A stretch of DNA of 64,000 nucleotides, taken from assembly GCA_902781095.1 (NCBI GenBank), contig CACZHW010000006.1:44279-108278 (forward strand), written 5' to 3'. Origin of the DNA: an uncultured Eubacteriales bacterium. Its GTDB lineage: Bacteria > Bacillota > Clostridia > Christensenellales > Aristaeellaceae. Below are positions 49,270 to 57,638 of the stretch, piece by piece. The stretch's first letter is position 1. The number at the start of each line of letters is the position of its first letter. Made by a program: the position numbers and the translations under genes. A model generated the notes under the pieces. It saw nothing but the letters and a program-made list of their open reading frames with translations, was not told the DNA's origin and searched no databases.

Positions 49270-50418
49270 TTACTCCGCGAAATCTTCCCAGTCCTCTTCC
49301 TCGGAATCCAAGCCCGTGCCTTCCGCCTCGCTCTGCTCGATGTTGATGTTCAGCGTGTAGGCGTGTCCCTTCTGGAGGAAGACCGTCTCCTGCTCTTCCT
49401 CGCCGAAGGTCATCCGCTCGTAGTACGCTTTCTTTCCGAAGGCCTCGCGCGTGCCGTACCACACGCAGCCCGTCCCGCACAGGATGGAATAGGAACCCTC
49501 CGGCAGGGAGACGGTCACCTCGCCCGTCCCGCTGATGAAGAGATTGGAGACCGTTCCCCCTTCCGCCTGGACGACCCTGCCGAACCAGCCGGTCTCCTCC
49601 GGCTGGTTGACATGGATGGTCAAATCAAGCGCAAAGCTCCTGTGCGCCGGACTGTGCCAGAGCTCTCCCGTCCCGGGCCATTCCTGTTCGCACGCCGCCG
49701 CCCTGGCCGCGTAATCACGGTAACCGCTCTTCAGATAGGCCTGTTTTGCGCTGTAGTACTTCCCTTCCTGAAACAGCGCGTCCGCTTCCGCGTATTTTTC
49801 CGCATCGCCGGCTTCCTCCGCTTCCATCTTCCCGGCAATTAAGGCCGCGGCTTCTTCCGGCGAGTAGCCGGGATACTTGCCGTAGTCGATCGTCACGATC
49901 CGCCCGATGCTGTCCCGCCCGATCTTCGTGCCGAAGTTCAGCCCCGGGCGTTCCGCCGCGGTGACGGCCGGCCAGGCCGCCCGGATCCATGGATTGATGA
50001 CCTGCACCTGCGTGCGCACGTCCGTCTGGGCCAGGTTGCGCTTGTAGTGCGCCGGATAGACCACGGCAAGCGAATCCGCCGCGGAGAGGCTGTCCGCCAG
50101 CCTCTCCGCCGGAAAGCCGTAAAAGTCCTCCCCTGCCGCTTTGGCTTCCGAGGAGAGCACGGGCTGCGCGCTCTCCGGGTCGTCGTAGACGGCGATCAGC
50201 AGCGTGCCGCCGAGGTAGGGTTCCCCCTCCAGCTCCGTCAGTTCGCCGGCTTTGGCCGCGGCGAACAGGGCGTTCACCTGCTCCCGGTCCTCCGGCGCGG
50301 GCGTGCTCTCGGGAAGACGCGTCTTTCCCCGGCCCGTCAGCGCGGACGCCTGCGGTACAAAAACCGCACCAAACAGAGCCAGGCAGAGCATCAGGCCGAC
50401 GGCGATGATTCTCTTCAA
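49270..50418 (-). CDS. Secreted protein of unknown function, longer paralogue of the neighbour
   Basis: 382 residues. The TTG at 50418 gives MKRIIAVGLMLCLALFGAVF, matching the neighbour's signal peptide; a GTG one codon upstream is possible. GGAGG is eight bases before. The shared domain is at about 30-190 (LADSLSAADSLAVVYPAHYK, RTQVQVINPWIR, GRIVTIDYGKYPGYSPEEAA). A TPR-like hairpin (ADALFQEGKYYSAKQAYLKS) follows, then a beta domain (VNQPEETGWFGRVVQAEGGT, ILCGTGCVWYG) and an acidic tail. Outside the cytoplasm; function unknown. Confidence 0.68.
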   Translation of the reverse strand: MKRIIAVGLMLCLALFGAVFVPQASALTGRGKTRLPESTPAPEDREQVNALFAAAKAGELTELEGEPYLGGTLLIAVYDDPESAQPVLSSEAKAAGEDFYGFPAERLADSLSAADSLAVVYPAHYKRNLAQTDVRTQVQVINPWIRAAWPAVTAAERPGLNFGTKIGRDSIGRIVTIDYGKYPGYSPEEAAALIAGKMEAEEAGDAEKYAEADALFQEGKYYSAKQAYLKSGYRDYAARAAACEQEWPGTGELWHSPAHRSFALDLTIHVNQPEETGWFGRVVQAEGGTVSNLFISGTGEVTVSLPEGSYSILCGTGCVWYGTREAFGKKAYYERMTFGEEEQETVFLQKGHAYTLNINIEQSEAEGTGLDSEEEDWEDFAE

Positions 50419-50477
50419 CACTCCAGCCTCCTTCTGTCGGGTTTGCAATGCTGTTAGCTCTTAAGGCTCTCCCCTTG

Positions 50478-50593
50478 CCTCTCCCTACGGGAGAGGTGGC
50501 ACGGCGTCAGCCGTGACGGAGAGGGCACGACCTCTTCCGTCCCGCTTCGCTCGACACCTTCCCCATAGGGGAAGGCATGCCCTCTCCGTCAGG
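50478..50593. repeat. Paired hairpin repeat, copy A
   Basis: Two inverted units. The plus unit has CCTCTCCC-TAC-GGGAGAGG (50478-50496), TGGC, then ACGGC-GTCA-GCCGT and GACGGAGAGGG. The minus unit has CCTTCCCC-TAT-GGGGAAGG (stem 50557-50575) and GACGGAAGAGG. The right end overlaps the stop codon of the gene ending at 50589. Confidence 0.8.
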
Positions 50594-51848
50594 CTCCCTC
50601 CCCCTCCTGCGGGGGCGTGCGGTTTTCTTCCGTCAGGCGGAAGAAGTAGCGCTCCAGATAGTTGCCGTCCGAGAAGCTAAAGACCGTCTCTTCCGTGTGT
50701 TCCATCTGGCTGTCCGTCAGTGTGAAGGCCAGGCCCGTGGTAAGGGTCTGATCCATGCCGCTCAGTTTCATGTCGCTCCCCGGGTAGATGGTGCGGTCGC
50801 CGTAGACGGTGCCCCACCTGTAATCGATGCTCTTTTTGCCGTAAAGCAGCTCGCGGGAATGCACCATATCCTTGCATTTGTTCTCTTCCGGCCGGCTGTA
50901 GCTGAACACGATCGTCAGGTAGATCTGCTGTTGGCCGTCGCCGGAATTGACGTCGTCGTGATAAACCTTGGGCGGGATCCACATGTTGCTCACGCTTCTC
51001 AGCGTCCACTTATCCACGGGTTCCCAGCCCACGATGGTCATCGTCACGCCCTCCATCAGCGGGATGGGCTCGCCGGCCTTTGCCTCGGTGTAGTCGGCAT
51101 AGCGCGCCGCGTCCCTGGCGAACACGCCGGGCGAATAGGTGACAGCGGCTTGCTTCGTCTCCTGATCGTAATCGACCGTCAGCGTCACCTTCCCGTCTGT
51201 CACCACGGCGCGATCCGTTCCGTCCTCCGTCTTCTCTGCGGCGACCAGCGAGAAACCCGCCTCCGCCAGCTTGACGCTGAAACGGGCGTAGCACTCGTAG
51301 GGCACGAAACTGTACAGATAAATCCTGCTGCCGTCATCCGCCGTATCTCTTCTGGAAACGGGGACGCCCGTGGCGCCGTGCAGGCTGACGGTCACGGGGA
51401 GCTCCGGCAGGATGGAGACCGCGTCCTCCCGGATCGTATAGGGTTCTTCCTCGTTTTTCTCCATCGCGTTGACGCGCGGGGAGTACACGGCCCGGAGCGT
51501 TCCCATGCCGCAGTCGTAGGTGACGGTAACGCTGGCGCTGCCCTTTACCGCGACCGCCGTCACCGTGCCGTCCGCCGCCGTCTCAGCGCTGCCCAGAACA
51601 AAGCCCTCCTGCGCCAGCGCGCGGCCGAAATCCTCGTAGTTCTCCTGTGTGATCAGCTTGTAGTCGTAGCGGTAGCCGCCGTCCTTTTCCAGCGTCGGCG
51701 TGACCGCCTTCACGTCGCAGGCAGCGTGCAGGCTCACGGCCTCCGTGATTTCCGGCACCGGCGTCTGCAATACGGGCAGGATACCCTCCGCGATCGACAG
51801 GCTGCCCAACAGGCAAAGTACCAGGGTGACGATGATGATCCGCTTCAT
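50589..51848 (-). CDS. Secreted protein with two ILPxL repeats
   Basis: 419 residues from the ATG at 51848 (AAGGAGGAGAAGAAC upstream). Signal peptide MKRIIIVTLVLCLLGSLSIA. Two repeats of about 115 residues follow, each starting at an ILPxL block: ILPVLQTPVPEITEAVSLHA and ILPELPVTVSLHGATGVPV. They share Y..Y..F...L...GF.L, a VTV.YD strand and a Y.PGV-like end. The C-terminal 160 residues are beta-rich (LLYGKKSIDYRWGTVYGDRT). The same plan is found in the protein encoded at 52354-54888. The stop codon lies inside a dispersed repeat. Function unknown. Confidence 0.72.
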   Translation of the reverse strand: MKRIIIVTLVLCLLGSLSIAEGILPVLQTPVPEITEAVSLHAACDVKAVTPTLEKDGGYRYDYKLITQENYEDFGRALAQEGFVLGSAETAADGTVTAVAVKGSASVTVTYDCGMGTLRAVYSPRVNAMEKNEEEPYTIREDAVSILPELPVTVSLHGATGVPVSRRDTADDGSRIYLYSFVPYECYARFSVKLAEAGFSLVAAEKTEDGTDRAVVTDGKVTLTVDYDQETKQAAVTYSPGVFARDAARYADYTEAKAGEPIPLMEGVTMTIVGWEPVDKWTLRSVSNMWIPPKVYHDDVNSGDGQQQIYLTIVFSYSRPEENKCKDMVHSRELLYGKKSIDYRWGTVYGDRTIYPGSDMKLSGMDQTLTTGLAFTLTDSQMEHTEETVFSFSDGNYLERYFFRLTEENRTPPQEGEGA

Positions 51849-51930
51849 GTTCTTCTCCTCCTTTTTTGATCCTTCCGTCACGTCTCTTAACGTGATACTT
51901 CTTCTTTCAGAGGGCGACTTCAAAGCGCCG

Positions 51931-52113
51931 TTACTTTCCACCCAGGCTTATGATAAAGAGACCCGCAAACATGATTGCGATGCCCAGAACAAACCAGAGA
52001 ACCCATTGAAAGAAGCTCTTTGCGTCTTTATAGCGCTCCCGTCTGTTGTACTTGGCGCCGGGCAGCACCAGACCGAACAGCACCACGACCGTTCCGATGA
52101 TCCTGAATATCAT
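51931..52113 (-). CDS. Small two-helix membrane protein
   Basis: 60 residues from the ATG at 52113 (GGAGG ten bases upstream). Helix 1 is MIFRIIGTVVVLFGLVLPG, a basic loop AKYNRRERYKDAKS follows, and helix 2 is VLWFVLGIAIMFAGLFIISL. Both ends would face outward or both inward, with the loop in the cytoplasm by the positive-inside rule. Not recognised beyond general similarity to small Firmicutes membrane proteins. It lies between two large paralogues, 82 bp before the next gene. Confidence 0.68.
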   Translation of the reverse strand: MIFRIIGTVVVLFGLVLPGAKYNRRERYKDAKSFFQWVLWFVLGIAIMFAGLFIISLGGK

Positions 52114-52147
52114 GTCGGCAAAACCTCCTCTGTGGTTGCAAATAATC

Positions 52148-52346
52148 CGCCTCTCTTCCGTCAGCCCTTTCGGGCTCATACCGGCGTAGCCGCCTCCGGC
52201 GGGCTTGACGGCCCTGCCGTCGACCAATCCTCCCCTTTCAGGGGAGGGGGACCATCGCGCCGGCGACGATGGTTGGGTCACTTGCCGGAGAGGGCCCTCT
52301 CCGTCAGCCTACGGCTGACAGCTCTCCCATGGGGAGAGCCAAGAGC
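52148..52346. repeat. Paired hairpin repeat, copy B, with extra palindromes
   Basis: The minus-strand unit at 52295-52339 has GCTCTCCC-CAT-GGGAGAGC, TGTC, AGCC-GTA-GGCT, then GACGGAGAGGG. To its left lie CCTCCCC-TTTC-GGGGAGG (near 52230-52250), an ACCATCG/CGATGGT stem and further palindromes (52163-52210). It starts 8 bp after the stop codon of the gene ending at 52354. Confidence 0.8.
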
Positions 52347-52353
52347 AGAGGGC

Positions 52354-54888
52354 TCACTCCTCAAACAAAACCTTCACTTTGCGCCACAGCGCATCGTTTT
52401 CCGGATCCCAGTAGGTGTCGCCCCGCGGCAGCATGATGAAGCCGGAGAGCTTGCGCACCGTCCAGCCCAGATCCTTCAGCATCGCGCCGCTTCCCGCGTC
52501 GTGCACGGTGATGTGCGTCAGCGGATAGTGGAGTTCTACGCCGTTCGCGCTCTTGCCCGTGGAAAGGTCCAGGTCAGTCCGGTCGTACTCGGTCGCCAGG
52601 CGGATGATGTAATCCGCCTCTTCCGGCGTCTGGGGGATGTTTGCTGCTGGCAGCGCCGCCTCCATGATGAGGTCCGTCCAGGTCTCAAGATCCTTTCCCG
52701 GTTTCTTCATCGAACAGACGAAGAGGTACGTCCCGTGCGGGTCCGGCTCGGTCTGCGTCTCCGGCGCTCCGTCGTCCAGCGTAACCTCCGGCACGGGAAG
52801 CTCTTTCGTGTTGCTGTTCCAGTTCAGCTTCAGGAAGCGGTGGGCAGGCGGATCGTCCTGTCCGGCTCTCACCTGCGGCAGCAGATCCTGTGCAACTGCG
52901 CGCACGGCCGACAGGTCCGCCGTCTCCTGCTTCTTCAGGAAAACCCGGATCGCGCCCAGCGGCAGATTGTCGGTGACGCCGTGTGCCGTAAGGTGGGGAA
53001 AGAGCCTTTGCAGGCGGTTCAGCGTCCCGCCGGCCGATTGCTGCAGGTAATACAGCGTGCTCCCGTCCAGCTTTCCGGTCTCCAGCAGCGCGTCCCGCTC
53101 TTCACCCTCGTACACGCGGATGCGCAGGCCGGAGAGCCCCAGCTGCTGCGCGTGGGACCGGATGTCCTTCGCAGAGAGGGCTTCGGAGACCAGCCCCGTG
53201 CTGATGATGAGGGATGCGGCCGCCTGCTTGCCCCAGAAGGAGACGGCGGCGATGTGCGCTCCGCAGGGCAGCAGCACCAGCGCTGCCGGCTGCGGATCCA
53301 GTTCCGTGTACTTCGCCTGCGTCCTGTCCGCCGCGGCCGCGTATTCCGGATAATCCCGGTTCAGGTATGCCGCCAGAGCGGGCGCGATGTCCGCGTATTC
53401 CTGCACGCCGAGCGCTGCGGCTGCCTTTTTTGCCTGCTCATCGTCAAGCCCGATGACGATGACCTTGTCGGGGTGAAGGAAATCCATCTTCAGAATGCTT
53501 TCGCAGTGTCTTATCAGCGAGCCGCTTTCAGGCGCCTCCAGCGCGTCCGCTGCGTTGGCCAGGATCTCCCCTGCCAGCGACAGGCCGTAGCGCGCGTGGT
53601 TCTTGTCCTTTCTGCGCGTCTCCTCGTCCACGGGGGATTTGAGATAGCAGACATAGCGCACGGCGTTGTCCCCGTCGTTGAAGGTGAGGGTCACCTCCTC
53701 CGGATGCTCCAGCTGCTCTTCCGTCAGCGCGGCGCCGCAGGCGACGACGTACTCCTTTGCGGCCCCGCCCGATGTGATCGTCTCCGTGAGATCGTCATAG
53801 TTGAAGGACCGCTCGCCGTTCTCCAGGCCGCGGTTCATCTCCAGCTTCTCCTTGCCGTAGCGCAGCGTCAGGTTCTTCAGGATATCCGCCGTCCTGTATT
53901 CCGCCCCCGGCTCCAGCCGGACGGCAAAGCGCAGCAGCACCTGCTGCACGCCCGCCTCCGTCATATGCTCTGCGCTCGTTCGTTTGGGGTTCGGTTTGTA
54001 GCGGTAGTCTTTGTAGTACTCCTTGTAGCTGTCCACCTTCTCCCAGCCGAGCCACGTGAGGGCCGCACCCTCGGCGAGCCGGATGGTCTCCCCCTCCGGC
54101 AGCTCCGTAAAGTCGCCGTACAGACTCAGTTCCCGCGGGTGCACGCCCTTCGGATAGAGGATGCTGGCGGTCTGGTTTGCCATATCATAATCAAGGGTCA
54201 GCGAGACCCCGTCCTTCTCGACCACCGCGCGGCTCACGCCGCCTTCAATCATCTCCGCGGAAGCGAGGGTATACCCCTCTTCGCCCAGCTTTTCGCCGAA
54301 GCGCGTATATGCAGCGTAGCTGACACCGCTGTAGCTGTGCCGATAGCTTGTCCCCGTCCACACCGTTTCCTCGGGCCTGACTGCGGTCGCGGACTCGAAG
54401 CTGATCACCTGTGTCAGTTCCGGCAGGACGGAGGCCGTCGCGGGATCGATGGCCGCAGGGGCGGCTGCGACTGTTTCCGCCGGGCGGGCCCAGGCGGTAT
54501 AGGTAACGGTGAGGACTTTCTCTTCCTGGTTAAAATACACCTCTACCTCGGCGTGTTCCTTTCCCATTACTGCCGTAACAGCACCGGAAGCGTTCTCGTC
54601 GGAATCTGTCAGCGTGAAGCCTTCCTGCGCCAGCAGGCGGCCGAAGTCCAGGTATTCGCTGTAACCGACGTCCGCATACCTGTAGCGCAACGCGCCGCTC
54701 TCCGTCTTTTCTGCCTCAGGCGCTTTCCTGCCCGTGAGGGCGTGGAACACCGGAGCCTCGATCGCTTCGGGCTTCGGCGTCTGCAGCACAGGCAGGATGC
54801 TGTCTGCTGCCGCACCGGACACAGCAACCGCAAGCAGGAAGCAGAGCGACATAACAAGAGTCAGGAAGATCGCAAACAGCTTTTTCAT
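52354..54888 (-). CDS. Large secreted protein with two ILPxL repeats and a C-terminal extension
   Basis: 844 residues from the ATG at 54888. Signal peptide MKKLFAIFLTLVMSLCFLLA plus VAVSGAAA. Residues about 30-440 match the whole 419-residue neighbour: two repeats beginning ILPVLQTPKPEAIEAPVFHA and VLPELTQVISFESATAV, then a beta part (LRYGKEKLEMNRGLENGE, EEVTLTFNDGDNAVRYVCYL). About 440-844 is extra; near its end EEADYIIRLATEYDRT and LTHITVHDAGSGAMLKDLGW recall the shared domain of the 48591 and 49270 proteins. No catalytic motif. The first long gene of the cluster. Function unknown. Confidence 0.72.
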   Translation of the reverse strand: MKKLFAIFLTLVMSLCFLLAVAVSGAAADSILPVLQTPKPEAIEAPVFHALTGRKAPEAEKTESGALRYRYADVGYSEYLDFGRLLAQEGFTLTDSDENASGAVTAVMGKEHAEVEVYFNQEEKVLTVTYTAWARPAETVAAAPAAIDPATASVLPELTQVISFESATAVRPEETVWTGTSYRHSYSGVSYAAYTRFGEKLGEEGYTLASAEMIEGGVSRAVVEKDGVSLTLDYDMANQTASILYPKGVHPRELSLYGDFTELPEGETIRLAEGAALTWLGWEKVDSYKEYYKDYRYKPNPKRTSAEHMTEAGVQQVLLRFAVRLEPGAEYRTADILKNLTLRYGKEKLEMNRGLENGERSFNYDDLTETITSGGAAKEYVVACGAALTEEQLEHPEEVTLTFNDGDNAVRYVCYLKSPVDEETRRKDKNHARYGLSLAGEILANAADALEAPESGSLIRHCESILKMDFLHPDKVIVIGLDDEQAKKAAAALGVQEYADIAPALAAYLNRDYPEYAAAADRTQAKYTELDPQPAALVLLPCGAHIAAVSFWGKQAAASLIISTGLVSEALSAKDIRSHAQQLGLSGLRIRVYEGEERDALLETGKLDGSTLYYLQQSAGGTLNRLQRLFPHLTAHGVTDNLPLGAIRVFLKKQETADLSAVRAVAQDLLPQVRAGQDDPPAHRFLKLNWNSNTKELPVPEVTLDDGAPETQTEPDPHGTYLFVCSMKKPGKDLETWTDLIMEAALPAANIPQTPEEADYIIRLATEYDRTDLDLSTGKSANGVELHYPLTHITVHDAGSGAMLKDLGWTVRKLSGFIMLPRGDTYWDPENDALWRKVKVLFEE

Positions 54889-55017
54889 GGGTCCGGCCTC
54901 CTCATTCTTTGAATCGTTTACATCAGTGCCGTCGTACATCCAAACAGGGATGAAGGTTTTACAGCCATATCTTTCTGATTACCCATCATTATTGTATTGT
55001 AGCGGTGGATAAAAAAA

Positions 55018-55054
55018 CAGTGCCGATGGTCATTCCATTCGGCACTGACTTTTT
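55018..55054. terminator. Bidirectional terminator after the Cna-B-like gene
   Basis: CAGTGCCGA...TCGGCACTG (9 bp), preceded by AAAAAAA and followed by ACTTTTTT, so it works on both strands. Confidence 0.85.
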
Positions 55055-55069
55055 TCCTTCGGTTGTCCT

Positions 55070-55468
55070 TCAGTGGATCGCGTAGTAATCGACCGCGCGG
55101 TTGATGATAACGCCGTTGTCGTAAACCCGCTTGGTGTCCGCGTAGTGCGGGCGTTTGTTGACGTACATGGCGATGTAGCCTTCGAAGTAGTGTTCCTTGG
55201 CGGAATAGAGGATCTCCTTCCCCTGCGAGTTGCAGCGCGGCAGGTCGTAGTAGACGTACCGGTCGCCGTCCAGCACCTCGTAGGCCGGCTGGGGATCCAT
55301 CTTCTTGCCGTTGGCGTACAGCGTCAGGTGCAGCTCCCCTTCATAGCCGCCCTGCCACACGGAGGTCACCTCGAAGGTTACCGTTCCGCCCAGGGCCAGC
55401 GCGCCGCTTGTGGATAAAACCACCAGCAGGAAGAAGGCGACTGCCGCAAATACCGCCGGATGCCGCAA
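55070..55468 (-). CDS. Secreted single Cna-B-like domain protein
   Basis: 132 residues from a TTG at 55468 (GGGAGGGAGCGCG upstream). Signal peptide FAAVAFFLLVVLSTSGALA. The mature part looks like one Cna B-type (prealbumin-like) domain: VTFEVTSVWQGGYEGELHLT then LYANGKKMDP, RYVYYDLPRCNSQGKEI and YSAKEHYFEGY. Such domains form stalks in surface proteins, sometimes with isopeptide bonds; here it stands alone with no LPxTG anchor. It is the first gene of the secreted-protein run. Confidence 0.7.
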   Translation of the reverse strand: MRHPAVFAAVAFFLLVVLSTSGALALGGTVTFEVTSVWQGGYEGELHLTLYANGKKMDPQPAYEVLDGDRYVYYDLPRCNSQGKEILYSAKEHYFEGYIAMYVNKRPHYADTKRVYDNGVIINRAVDYYAIH

Positions 55469-55717
55469 CGCGCTCCCTCCCCGCCTACCACATGCTGTGG
55501 TTGATTCATATCTCTTTCCACTCTATCTGGCATTATAGTCAGTTGTCCACAGAAATCCAGTATTCTCAACAACATATAACACATATTTAATAATATTTAT
55601 TTATTTGTAACTATTATTAAATCATATTCATAAACTTGAGAAAGAATGTAAACCGTTCTTTACAAAGTTATGTTCTGTATTTCATTTTTGAAGACAGTTT
55701 TCACGCGGACCGTCGAT
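55469..55717. other. AT-rich non-coding gap with DnaA-box-like sites
   Basis: About 120 bp (55560-55680) are almost only A and T, in contrast to the GC-rich surroundings. A TTGTCCACA (55543-55551) is one base from the DnaA box. Exact TTATCCACA boxes (minus strand) lie on both sides at 55409-55417 (inside the Cna-B-like gene) and 55754-55762, and a one-mismatch copy at 55004-55012. No gene was found here on either strand. Confidence 0.5.
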
Positions 55718-55743
55718 AAAAAAACGGCCGAAGAGCGGCCGTT
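55718..55743 (-). terminator. Intrinsic terminator, minus strand
   Basis: AACGGCCG-CTCTT-CGGCCGTT then TTTTT on the minus strand. It is the second of two terminators in a row after oppA. Confidence 0.75.
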
Positions 55744-55780
55744 CCGATCCGGTTGTGGATAAGTCATATGCGCGAGCGAC

Positions 55781-55809
55781 AAAAAAAGGCCTCCCCTTTC
55801 GGGGAGGCC
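55781..55809 (-). terminator. Terminator of oppA
   Basis: Minus strand GGCCTCCCC-GAAA-GGGGAGGCC then TTTTTTT, 20 bp after the oppA stop. Nine-bp perfect stem with a GNRA loop. Confidence 0.92.
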
Positions 55810-55829
55810 GGGTGTTCAGCGTTTGCCGC

Positions 55830-57578
55830 TTACTTCACCGTGCAGTACATGAAGTACTTGTAGCCCAGCGGGTTGGCGAAGAAGCCGTCAACCTTGGAGG
55901 AGAGCATGTACGGATCGGTGTAGAAGTACAGCGGGGTGATGCAGCCAGTGCTCATCAGCAGGTCCTCGGCGGCGTGCATCATGCCGTAGCGGTTCGCCTT
56001 GTCCGTGCAGGACTTGATGGCGGTGATCGCCGCGTCATAGGTCTCAGCCCAGGTGCCGTTCTCGACCTTCAGGTCGGAGCCGTAGGGCGTGAGGTCGATG
56101 GAATACATGTGCAGGTCCGCATTGGCTTCGCGGCCGAACTGGACGTCGTTGTTGCCGGAGGCCGTGGTCCACATGTCGAGGAAGCAGATGGGATCGTTGT
56201 AGTCCGCCAGCCAGCCGTTGCGCGCGATGCTGTAATCGCCCTGCTTACGGGTGTTGAGGAAGGTGTTCCACTCCTGGTTGGTCAGGCTCATGTTGATGCC
56301 GGCCGCGCTCATGACGCTCTGCAGGTACTCGCCGATGGCCTTGTGGCCTTCGGAGGTGTTGTAGAGGTAAACGAGGCTCGGGAAGTTGGTGACCTGCTGG
56401 GTCGCCTCGTCGAAGGTGTAGTACTTCTTCAGGGTCTCCACAGCGCTCTCCCAGTTCGCCTCATAGGCGTCGGCAGCGACGTTGTAGTAGCCGTCGAAGT
56501 CCTCGGCAGCGCCCGCGTTCTTGTAGAACTCGGAGCCGTCCGCGTCGGTCATGCCCATCGCGACGAAGGAGCTCGCCGGGACCTGGCCGGCCTGGCCGAT
56601 CTCTTCCACGATGTAGTTGCGGTCATACAGCAGGGAGACGGCCTTGCGGATCTCCTGGCGGGCCTTCTCGGCTTCCTCGCCGGTCAGCTCGCAGCCCTCG
56701 GGCAGGATCTCTTCGTTGATGTTCCAGCAGACGTAGTAGGTGCCGATCTGGCCGGCGACGACGTACTCGTCCGGATACTGCTCGGCGACGCGCTTCATCT
56801 CGGAAGTCGGGATGTCGTCGATGAGCAGCCAGGAGCCGTTCTCGAAGTTGGCCAGCATGTTGTTGGCGTCGTCGGACAGGTAGAATTCGATCTTGCCCAT
56901 CTTGACGGAATCGGCGTCGAAGTAGTTGGGGTTCTTCGTCAGCGTGATCACGGAGTTGTGATCCCAGCCCGTCATGGTGTAGGGGCCGTTGCAGACGTAG
57001 GTCGCCGGATCGGTCGCCCAGGCTTCGTTCGCCACGACGTCCTCACGGACCGGGAAGAAGGCCGGGAAGGCCAGCAGCTCGTCCCAGTAGGAGAGCGCGT
57101 TGTTCAGCGTAACGACGATGGTGTTGTCGTCCGGGGTCTCCACGGCGAGCTCGTCCGGATAGCCCTTGACGCCCTCGAACATGTAGCCGTAGTCGGCGCC
57201 CAGCGCGGAAGAAGCCGCGCGCTTCCAGGCAAACGCGAAGTCGGAGGCCTTCACGGGCTGGCCGTCGCTCCAGAGCATGCCGCTCTTCAGCGTGTAGGTG
57301 TAGGTAGCGGTGCCGTCCTCGTTGATGACCGGCTCCGTCAGCGCCTCGGCCGCAGCAGGGACGATCTGCAGTGCGCCGTTCTCATCCTGTGCCCAGGTGG
57401 AGAGACCGACGAACAGGTGCGCCGTCACGGTAGCGCCGTCCACGGCGGAGTTGAGCGCCGGGTCCAGCGTGTCCGGTTCGGAAGCGATGCACACGGCGAT
57501 GGAAGAATCCTCCGCCAGGGCAAGGCCGAGGCAAAGGGTCATCGCCAGTGCCAGCATCAGAGATACCAGCTTTTTCAT
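55830..57578 (-). CDS. oppA: Oligopeptide-binding protein
   Basis: 582 residues with signal peptide MKKLVSLMLALAMTLCLGLA. It captures peptides outside the membrane. SBP_bac_5 marks: IASEPDTLDPALNSAVDGAT, LKSGMLWSDGQPVKASDFAF then AWKRA, VCNGPYTMTGWDHNSVITLT and LARNGWLADYNDP-like (SIARNGWLADYNDPICFLDM). The lack of a lipobox Cys after the signal is unusual for a Gram-positive binding protein, but common among the other exported proteins here. The ATG at 57578 follows AGGAGGAACACCCC. It is last in the operon, unusually, separated from oppF by a repeat and a hairpin. Confidence 0.93.
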   Translation of the reverse strand: MKKLVSLMLALAMTLCLGLALAEDSSIAVCIASEPDTLDPALNSAVDGATVTAHLFVGLSTWAQDENGALQIVPAAAEALTEPVINEDGTATYTYTLKSGMLWSDGQPVKASDFAFAWKRAASSALGADYGYMFEGVKGYPDELAVETPDDNTIVVTLNNALSYWDELLAFPAFFPVREDVVANEAWATDPATYVCNGPYTMTGWDHNSVITLTKNPNYFDADSVKMGKIEFYLSDDANNMLANFENGSWLLIDDIPTSEMKRVAEQYPDEYVVAGQIGTYYVCWNINEEILPEGCELTGEEAEKARQEIRKAVSLLYDRNYIVEEIGQAGQVPASSFVAMGMTDADGSEFYKNAGAAEDFDGYYNVAADAYEANWESAVETLKKYYTFDEATQQVTNFPSLVYLYNTSEGHKAIGEYLQSVMSAAGINMSLTNQEWNTFLNTRKQGDYSIARNGWLADYNDPICFLDMWTTASGNNDVQFGREANADLHMYSIDLTPYGSDLKVENGTWAETYDAAITAIKSCTDKANRYGMMHAAEDLLMSTGCITPLYFYTDPYMLSSKVDGFFANPLGYKYFMYCTVK

Positions 57579-57603
57579 GGGGTGTTCCTCCTAACAAAAT
57601 TTT

Positions 57604-57629
57604 TTCAAAAATGCGTAACGCATTTTGAA
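57604..57629 (-). terminator. Long inverted repeat just before oppA
   Basis: TTCAAAATGCG-TTA-CGCATTTTTGAA on the minus strand (one bulge), followed by AAAATTTTG. It may cut or stop part of the oppBCDF message and protect the oppA message. Confidence 0.5.
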
Positions 57630-57638
57630 GCGGATAGA

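Noticed and set aside
51700..54912. 1070-codon plus-strand frame opposite the 844-residue secreted protein
   Set aside because: No plausible product and no ribosome binding site; the minus-strand gene has a signal peptide and a paralogue.
55409..55762. Chromosomal origin of replication
   Set aside because: DnaA boxes and AT-rich DNA are suggestive, but there is no dnaA, dnaN or rpmH, and genes on both sides run in the same direction. Kept only as a lower-level finding.
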